A stretch of 39,238 nucleotides of DNA from JBOCEF01 sp047610385. GTDB taxonomy: Bacteria > Pseudomonadota > Alphaproteobacteria > Rhodobacterales > Rhodobacteraceae. Under the pieces are notes generated by a model, which was not told the origin of the DNA, ran no database searches, and worked only from the letters and a program-made list of their open reading frames with translations. Within the stretch, counting starts at the first letter, position 1; every line of letters begins with the position of its first letter. The stretch spans positions 1 to 39,238 of the forward strand of contig JBLGAC010000038.1 of the NCBI GenBank assembly GCA_047610385.1. Direction: 5' to 3'. This document shows, piece by piece, positions 33,350-39,238 of this stretch. The translations under genes were made by a program, and so were the position numbers.

Positions 33350-34044
33350 TATGTCTCCTACGGCAGTGAATGGGCGATGCATAACATAGTCACGGATCGG
33401 CGAAAGTGGAAAAACACCTTCATATGGGCTGGTCAGGGGGCTTTGGGGCGGTCGCGGTTTGGCGCCGCGTTAAGTGCGCGTTTTGATCATATTTCGTTTG
33501 AAAGATTTGGGGCCATTTAGGGTTAAGCTTGGGCACCATTGGCGCAAATTATAAAATCTGGTGATGTATTCGACGCGTCAGATTTAAAATTGGCCTTGTT
33601 GTTTTTAAGGGAGACTTTAACGGCTGCGCGCAGCGCGATGGCCATTCTTAGCCTTTTTGTGCAGATCACGCAGGGCAATCACATGGCGCGACTTGGGGCA
33701 CAGGGTCTCAGCCAGCCTTCACAGGTCCGGATATAGGCGTTGTCGCCCTGCTGCGCAGTATTTGGGGGAGGAGCTTCGCAACGCCAGATTGCTGACCGCG
33801 TGTGCCATGCCCGGCTTGGCGCGTCCGCAACCTCGGACAGCCAGAACATGTGAGAAGCATTCGGTGAAGCTGGTCTGCCGGGCTGGACGTGGCCGTTGAT
33901 GCTGCAAAAACACCCCAACCACTGCGTTGAGCCGCACTTTGCGGGCCAGTCAGTCCGGCATATGCCGATCCAGCCCCAGCGGGAGTTTTTGCGCATAAGC
34001 CGCCGGTGGAAGGCAATTGCACACAATCGGCATGTGGGTCGAAG
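33350..34044. other. Gene-poor stretch between the MATE and BCCT genes
   Basis: About 695 nt with no gene I recognise. 33380-33660 is notably AT-richer than the rest of the window (for example TTGATCATATTTCGTTTGAAAG) and probably includes the MATE promoter. Short frames at 33679-34026 and 33708-34136 (minus) have no domain or believable start. It may be a decayed gene or insertion scar. Confidence 0.6.
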
Positions 34045-34080
34045 CGGGCGGCTCGGGACCCGAAGATCCCGAACCGCCCG
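34045..34080 (-). terminator. Hairpin downstream of the BCCT gene
   Basis: A 14-bp stem with one G-U-type mismatch: CGGGCGGCTCGGGA (34045-34058) and TCCCGAACCGCCCG (34067-34080), loop 8 nt. It lies 12 nt past the BCCT stop on the minus strand. No T-run follows. Confidence 0.65.
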
Positions 34081-34092
34081 GTCAGAATGCGC

Positions 34093-35763
34093 CTATTCGG
34101 CGTTCGCGGCGTCAACATGGATCGTGGCCAGACCATGCTTTTCGCGACGGCTGTCGCGGTAGATCGCCTTCATCAACGACACACCCATCAGCACCATGAC
34201 GACGCTGAACGGCAGGGCACCGATCACCATGGCAGTCTGGATCGCGCCCAGCCCACCGGCGATGATCAGACCGCCCACCACCAGCGCAAGGGCAGCCCCC
34301 CAGAACAGGATGTGGGGGCGTGCCTTGGGGCCTTCGTCGCCAGCCGCATTGATCGTATTGATGATCAGCACCGCACTGTCAGCCGAGGTCACGAGGTAGG
34401 TCAGCAGCAAGATGACCACGATGACCGACATGGCATAGGCGGCCGTTTCATCAAGGATCACCGCCAGCATCGCGAACAGCTGGTCCGCCTGGCCCGCGCC
34501 AACAATGGCACCGTTGGCCTTGCCGGACAGTTCAAGATCAATCGCGGTGCCACCCACAAGGGCGAACCACACAAAGCACATGAACGCGGGGATGATCATC
34601 GCGCCCAGCACGTATTCGCGGATCGTCCGACCCTTTGAAATGCGCGCAAGGAACACGCCGACGAAGGGAGCAAAGGCGATCCACCATGCCCAGTAGAAGA
34701 TGGTCCAACCGCCCTGCCAGCCAGCCAGCGCGTCGCCCGTCTCAGTGCCGTCCTTGGCCCAGACCGTCAGGACGTTGTTCGGGATTGAAAGCAGATAGTC
34801 CCAGATGCCGACGAAAAGGGTTGAAACTCCGAAAGTGGTGGACCCCAGCAGCAGGAAGAACGCGAGCACGAAAAAGCTCAGCCCCATGTTGATGTTGGAC
34901 AGCCACTTGATGCCCTTGCCGACGCCCGACAGCGCCGACAGCGTCGACGCCCCCATGATGACCGTCAGCGCCAGCACGATGCCGAGGGTGGACGACGATC
35001 TGGTGCCGTCATCAGCCACGGCGAACAGCCAATCGCCAAAGCCGATCCGCGACAGGCCTGAGATGAACTGCTCCACGCCAAAGCCCAGCGTCTGCGACAC
35101 GCCAAGCACGGTTGCAACCACCGCAACCACGTCAACGACATGCCCGAGCGGGCCCGACAAAGATTGGCCGAAGATCGGCGTCAGCGCAGATCGGATCGTC
35201 AGCGGCAGACCCCGGCGGTAGGAGAAATAGCCAAGCGCAAGGCCGACGATGGCATAGGCCGCCCATGCCGCCAGACCCCAATGGGTGAAGGACCAGATGT
35301 AGGCTTCGCGCACGTTGCCGGCGGTGCTGCCTTCGGTCAGGCCCATGATGGTCGATGGGTTTTTGGCGAAATGGTACATTGGTTCAGCGGTCGCAAAGGT
35401 CAGCATGCCAATGCCGATCCCTGCGCCAAACATCATCGAAAACCATGAGAAATTGCTGAACTCAGGTCGGTCGTCATCATGGCCCAGCCGAAGTCGTCCG
35501 GCAGCTGGCCAAAGCGCGAGCGCAAAACAAAGGACGACAAAGAACGCCATCACATAGACGTACCAGTAGTTGAATGTCGCGAGGATAATGCTGTTCACCG
35601 CGCCGAGGCCCGCCGCCGCATGATCTGGAAACGCGATTGCCCAGAGGATCAGGCCACCAACGATAAGCTTGGCGCTGACGGTGACGTCTTTGGTGAATCC
35701 GCGGTAGAACCCGGACTGCGCGACCTTGATCGACAGATCCGTGATGGGTGGTTTGATTGGCAC
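34093..35763 (-). CDS. BCCT-family betaine/choline/carnitine transporter
   Basis: Secondary transporter of 556 residues with about 12 TM segments, importing a quaternary ammonium or sulfonium compound such as glycine betaine, choline or DMSP. Family blocks: FSWFSMMFGAGIGIGMLTFATAEPMYHF (Gly-rich ion-binding helix), WSFTHWGLAAWAAYAI, and FYWAWWIAFAPFVGVFLARISKGRTIRE. The GTG at 35763 is chosen because AAGGAG lies 7 nt before it; an upstream ATG at 35973 adds about 70 unconserved residues. The MAGIG-like motif reads GAGIGIG, which leans toward the betaine/Na+ type but does not prove it. It stands alone, upstream neighbour being the MscS channel on the same strand. Confidence 0.93.
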   Translation of the reverse strand: MPIKPPITDLSIKVAQSGFYRGFTKDVTVSAKLIVGGLILWAIAFPDHAAAGLGAVNSIILATFNYWYVYVMAFFVVLCFALALWPAAGRLRLGHDDDRPEFSNFSWFSMMFGAGIGIGMLTFATAEPMYHFAKNPSTIMGLTEGSTAGNVREAYIWSFTHWGLAAWAAYAIVGLALGYFSYRRGLPLTIRSALTPIFGQSLSGPLGHVVDVVAVVATVLGVSQTLGFGVEQFISGLSRIGFGDWLFAVADDGTRSSSTLGIVLALTVIMGASTLSALSGVGKGIKWLSNINMGLSFFVLAFFLLLGSTTFGVSTLFVGIWDYLLSIPNNVLTVWAKDGTETGDALAGWQGGWTIFYWAWWIAFAPFVGVFLARISKGRTIREYVLGAMIIPAFMCFVWFALVGGTAIDLELSGKANGAIVGAGQADQLFAMLAVILDETAAYAMSVIVVILLLTYLVTSADSAVLIINTINAAGDEGPKARPHILFWGAALALVVGGLIIAGGLGAIQTAMVIGALPFSVVMVLMGVSLMKAIYRDSRREKHGLATIHVDAANAE

Positions 35764-36493
35764 AATGTTTCTCCTTGGTGGTACGCTTTTAAAAAAACTC
35801 CAGCGATTTGAGAGACGATGCGCGTGGCAACGCCATGGCATCATCCTGAAAAGATGAACATTCCGTATAGGTGAATTAGGAGCACGATGCCAGTACGCAG
35901 ACAAAATGGACGCGCCGCACGCGATGTGCATGCCAAGAATAAGCCAATTTATGGCGGTTGCCGCCCCCTGCACGAAGGCCTGCTATGGGCCGACTGCGGC
36001 GTCAAAATCGAGGCGGTGTTTTGACTTGCTCACCGTGGCATGAAGCCGATCGGCCAGCGCCATGCCATCGGCCGATTTGCAGCAAGATTGCCGTCCGCCA
36101 GGTGTGCCTCGTGCCGGTGTGGCCGATGGTGAGGGGACGGAACATCGGATCGGCAGACAGCGCCAAAACGTTATGGTGGCGGCTGAGAGAGACGGGGACC
36201 TATTCGGTGCGCTCAAGGCTCGCTTGGATCAAGTCGGCGATCAGAAGGCCAGCGCCGAAACAAGCCCTATCAGGCGCATCGCAATGTGCGGGTGTGGCCG
36301 CAGATGGGCCATCTGGCCAAGATCCAGGGGGGAGGTGCGGCCACGCGGTTTCCACCCGTGCCGCCATGTCCCAAGGCAGCGTCGGTCGACATCGCAAACC
36401 TGCCGATGCGCCGCGGGTTCTTGTATGCGGCGCACGCGCAAGGCGCTGGCCCAGTGCGGTTCCTTTCCGCGGATGGCCGCATATATGGGCGGT
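35764..36493. other. Gene-poor stretch upstream of the BCCT gene
   Basis: 730 nt between the MscS stop and the BCCT start. The part near 35780-35960 is AT-richer and likely holds the BCCT promoter. The frames at 35958-36497 (plus) and 36241-36630 (minus) show no domain I know and have the Arg/Pro/Cys-rich look of non-coding GC-rich DNA. A decayed gene cannot be excluded. Confidence 0.55.
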
Positions 36494-38764
36494 TTAAGAC
36501 ACGGGCTGCTCAATCGCGGCGGCTGCGGCCGCGCCAGCGGCGGCCAAGTTGGCGGCGGTGGTGTTGTTTGGCGTTTCGCCGACGCGCACCACGACCTCTT
36601 TGCGCGCAAAGCTGATGCCGTTTTGTTCAAACGCCTGGTTCACGCGCTGATACACCTCTTTGCGTAGGGTGAACTGGCGGCCGGGCTTGGCCATGAACTT
36701 GCCGCGCACGACAATTCCTACGTCATCCACATCAAAAACGCCTTGGCTTTTGAATGGCTGAAGAAAGTCAGCTGCGAATGCCGGGATCGCCATCATCTCC
36801 TTGCCGATGTTTTTGAAAATCTTGCGCACCTTTTCGGGGTCAGTGTCGAAGGCAACGGTGAACTTCAGCTTCACAATCACCCAGTCGCGGGAATAGTTGG
36901 TAACCTTGGGGATCTCGCCGAACGGGATCGTGTGAATTGCCCCGCGATGGTGGCGCAACCTGAGCGACCGCACTGAGATCTTTTCAACCGTCCCCAGCGT
37001 GTCGCCAACATCGACATATTCACCAACGCGGAAGGCATCATCGATCAGGAAGAAGATGCCCGACACCACGTCGGTCACCAGCTTTTGTGCGCCAAAGCCG
37101 ATCGCGAGGCCGACAATCCCGGCACCAGCCAGCAGCGGCGTGATATCGACCCCCAGATTGGACAGCGCGATCAGCACGGTCAGCACCGCGATGCTTGCCT
37201 GCACCGTGACCCGCACCAGCGGCAGCACGGTTGACAGGCGCGACGCGTCGCGTGCGCCGCCTTCTCCGCCATCTTCCTGCGCTTCGGGATCGGTCGATGC
37301 GGAGGTCATCTCATTGGCCAGCAGCCGGTTGCTCCACAAGCTTGCGAATTCTAGCATCAGATACCCGATGGCCAGGATCATCATCGCCTTGAGCAACCCG
37401 GCCAGCACCGCAAGGCCCGCGCCACCACTGGCCACCGTGTCGCCGTTGATGCCCCAGGTTCGGGCGGCAACAATGATCAACATCGCCGCGATCATCACGC
37501 GGCCGATGCGGATCCAGGCGCGTTTGGCGTTGGCATAGGCTTGCTCCGCAATCGGGCCGTCGCCTTTCATTGGCGGCATCAGGTTCTTGACCAGCCCGCG
37601 CACCATGGTGTCGAGCACCGGTGCCATCAGCACCAGAAACAGCACGTCGTTCTGCTGGCCATGCAGCAGGTCATACCGCCCAGCGCCGATCAGGATCATG
37701 ATCAGGAACCAGTTGCCCGCAATCAGACCCATGCCCACCTTGGGATAAATGCGGGCAAAGGAAATTTCGCTGGAGGTAAGGTCAGCATCATCGGCACCGC
37801 CGCGCATCATCGATTGAAGCGCGGCACGAAAGCGCCACACGAACCAGAACAGCGCCACATAAAAAAGGAAATTGGTCAGAAATCCGATATTGCCTTTGTC
37901 GATGGACACGCCGTGCGACAACACAAAAGGTATCGCAAAGTTCTGAAAGCCCAAAAGCGCGGCAAGCCCCACCAGCCAGATATGAATGCGCCGGGCACCG
38001 AAATCGTCGATGGCAACCAGCCGCAGCTCTGGGCGCTGCGGTGCCATCAAAAAGCGCGACACCGCCGCCACGAACAGCGGCAGCAGGATGACCTGATTGA
38101 TCATGGCGTCCGCCACTTCGCGGTTCAGGCGCGGTGCCTCAGGCATCAGGCGGTTGACCACGAGCAGCGAGATCGTCGCAAATGCGATGATGCCGCCGAA
38201 ATCCAGCAACACGCGGCGCACCAGCACCCCGACCTTTTGGCCAAGCGTCACAGGCACCGCTTCGCGCACAAGCGCGCGCCAGCCACGCGCCGCCCTGATG
38301 GCCACGGCATAGCCCCCCGCGCCAAGCAAAAGCGCGCCGCCAAACCACATGAACCAAGCGATCACCCCCCCGACGCCCCGCGGTTCGGCAAAATTGCCAA
38401 TGGCGACCACAAAGAAATTATAGATGGCCAGAGGCACGGCGGAAAAGCTGGCCTCCATCTCTGGAAAGGCGCCGGTTATGTTCTGCACTGCGAATGCGAC
38501 CGGGCCGCGCGGCTCTGCAGCCTGCGCCCTGGCGGCCACGTCGCGGTCCATCTGCGCAAGCAGCGCGTCGCGCACCTGGTCGTCGGTCAGCGTCGCCAGC
38601 AGCGCGCGCACCTCGATCTCAGTGGTTGGGGGCGGCGGCGCGACTTCGGTCTCAGCCTCAACCCCGCCACCGGTTCCGGGCAAGGGTGGTATTTGTGCCG
38701 CGGCAGGCCCCGCCAGCATGAGCGCCATAAAAATTGCGACAAGCGCGCGTTGGATTGATGGCAT
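36494..38764 (-). CDS. Large MscS-family mechanosensitive channel
   Basis: Membrane protein of 756 residues. Sec signal about 1-23 (FMALMLAGPAAAQ), a periplasmic stretch, about ten TM segments, then the MscS core near residues 545-740. The pore-lining helix and beta domain are clear: LAGAGIVGLAIGFGAQKLVTDVVSGIFFLIDDAFRVGEYVDVG, then GTVEKISVRSLRLRHHRGAIHTIPFGEI. The extra N-terminal TM bundle resembles YbiO/YbdG-type members. It would release solutes on sudden drop in osmolarity. The C-terminal tail is Ala-rich (AANLAAAGAAAAAAIEQPVS). A GGGAG lies upstream of ATG 38764. Confidence 0.92.
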   Translation of the reverse strand: MPSIQRALVAIFMALMLAGPAAAQIPPLPGTGGGVEAETEVAPPPPTTEIEVRALLATLTDDQVRDALLAQMDRDVAARAQAAEPRGPVAFAVQNITGAFPEMEASFSAVPLAIYNFFVVAIGNFAEPRGVGGVIAWFMWFGGALLLGAGGYAVAIRAARGWRALVREAVPVTLGQKVGVLVRRVLLDFGGIIAFATISLLVVNRLMPEAPRLNREVADAMINQVILLPLFVAAVSRFLMAPQRPELRLVAIDDFGARRIHIWLVGLAALLGFQNFAIPFVLSHGVSIDKGNIGFLTNFLFYVALFWFVWRFRAALQSMMRGGADDADLTSSEISFARIYPKVGMGLIAGNWFLIMILIGAGRYDLLHGQQNDVLFLVLMAPVLDTMVRGLVKNLMPPMKGDGPIAEQAYANAKRAWIRIGRVMIAAMLIIVAARTWGINGDTVASGGAGLAVLAGLLKAMMILAIGYLMLEFASLWSNRLLANEMTSASTDPEAQEDGGEGGARDASRLSTVLPLVRVTVQASIAVLTVLIALSNLGVDITPLLAGAGIVGLAIGFGAQKLVTDVVSGIFFLIDDAFRVGEYVDVGDTLGTVEKISVRSLRLRHHRGAIHTIPFGEIPKVTNYSRDWVIVKLKFTVAFDTDPEKVRKIFKNIGKEMMAIPAFAADFLQPFKSQGVFDVDDVGIVVRGKFMAKPGRQFTLRKEVYQRVNQAFEQNGISFARKEVVVRVGETPNNTTAANLAAAGAAAAAAIEQPVS

Positions 38765-39107
38765 TCGTCAGTCTCCCACAGCAGATCTGTCTGTTAAGCG
38801 TGGCAATCAGGCCGCCATAACGGGAGCCATCGCGCTAATTTTCATAGAATAGAGCGATTTCAAAAAATGTAACACCATTTTACCATTGGCATTCAGGCAT
38901 GCATTTGCAGTGGCTGAGGCGGGCTGAATCCCTGCTTGTGGCCGACGGCGACCTTGCGCAAAAACGGAAGGGTGAGCCGCCCCGACTTGCCATGATGGCA
39001 GCAGAGGCTGGGCAGGGGCCGCTGGTCATTGCTCGGCGCAACGATTAGCCGATTTTGTGAGCCCTGAGGGCATGACACCGTTGGCAACGCAAACATGTGC
39101 GCGGACG
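38765..39107. other. Non-coding gap between the MscS gene and the IS fragment
   Basis: 343 nt. The MscS promoter should be within 38765-38890, where the sequence is AT-rich around 38830-38885. The remainder (frame 38893-39135, minus) has no recognisable domain and may be the non-coding end of the insertion element. No terminal inverted repeat could be set. Confidence 0.45.
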
Positions 39108-39238
39108 TCAACGAGGCCGCCGTGTGGCCCGCCAAGTGTTTAGTCCCGGCATCTGGTGGATCGGGTTTAGGGTGAACCTGTCTGGCTCGGATGTCCAGAT
39201 CTTGCAGATGTATTCGTAGGGCGTAAGGCCACCGATGG
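39108..39238 (-). mobile_element. 3' end of an IS481-like transposase, cut by the window edge
   Basis: Minus-strand reading from 39236 gives GGLTPYEYICKIWTSEPDRF then TLNPIHQMPGLNT, the C-terminal tail of integrase-core (DDE) transposases of the IS481/IS3 group. Family members usually stop right after LNT; here the codon is TGG (39132-39134) and the frame runs on eight residues to TGA at 39108-39110. Only the end is visible, so it cannot be told whether the element is intact beyond the edge. Confidence 0.75.

Noticed and set aside
33708..34136. Minus-strand frame of 142 codons overlapping the BCCT 3' end
   Set aside because: Overlaps the BCCT coding end and terminator hairpin, has no domain and no convincing start.
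35764..35973. Longer start for the BCCT protein at ATG 35973
   Set aside because: The extra 70 residues are unlike any BCCT N-terminus, whereas GTG 35763 has AAGGAG at proper spacing.
35958..36497. Plus-strand frame of 179 codons upstream of the BCCT gene
   Set aside because: Cys/Arg/Pro-rich, no domain, no ribosome-binding site seen; kept only as part of the gene-poor stretch.
37541..38758. 405-codon plus-strand frame opposite the MscS gene
   Set aside because: His/Gln/Arg-rich antisense shadow without a recognisable fold.

Overview
The window is GC-rich (roughly mid-60s % by eye) and densely coded. Its gene set is typical of the Rhodobacteraceae / roseobacter group of Alphaproteobacteria: a TctC/TctDE system, a ChvE-GguAB sugar transporter, an L-arabinonate-dehydratase sugar-acid locus, TAXI-TRAP, BCCT and a VPLPA-CTERM relic. 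The genus cannot be fixed from sequence alone. Transport dominates: a tripartite tricarboxylate transporter (TTT) binding protein, two ABC importers, a TAXI-TRAP importer, a MATE exporter, a BCCT carrier and an MscS-type channel.

Layout. 1-4405: a tandem repeat and hairpin at the left edge, a TctC-type binding protein (minus), and divergently a translationally coupled response regulator, TctE-like sensor kinase and second periplasmic binding protein. 4407-15086: a LysR regulator of the GbpR type divergent from one long plus-strand operon. That operon encodes a ChvE-like sugar-binding protein, GguA ATPase, GguB permease, L-arabinonate/D-galactonate dehydratase, a Gfo/Idh sugar dehydrogenase, 2-dehydro-3-deoxygalactonokinase, KDPGal aldolase, a DHDPS-family protein and an SMP-30 lactonase. 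Together they would import L-arabinose, D-galactose or D-fucose, oxidise it to the lactone, open and dehydrate it, and send the 2-keto-3-deoxy acid to kinase plus aldolase (galactose) or to the KDA dehydratase (arabinose). The KDA dehydratase has lost about 90 internal residues, including the region of the Schiff-base lysine.

15125-20279: a YghU-type glutathione S-transferase, a badly broken FAD-dependent dehydrogenase pseudogene, six 11-bp tandem repeats, intact ilvD, and a VPLPA-CTERM surface-protein pseudogene with three lesions. 20266-25917: a minus-strand operon of ABC ATPase, Tat-exported binding protein, two permeases and an Asp/Glu/hydantoin racemase. It diverges from an FCD-type GntR regulator, and two perfect palindromes lie between them. 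26063-31823: a sulfatase/phosphonate-monoesterase-like hydrolase coupled to a MarR regulator, divergent from a TAXI binding protein and fused TRAP permease; this looks like one import-and-hydrolyse module of unknown substrate.

31985-39238: a MATE exporter, a BCCT carrier and a large MscS-family channel, separated by two gene-poor gaps, then the 3' end of an IS481-like transposase at the right edge. Four of the transport binding-protein genes are followed by a stem-loop. Three separate genes between 13.6 and 20.3 kb are decayed, which suggests ongoing gene loss in this part of the genome.
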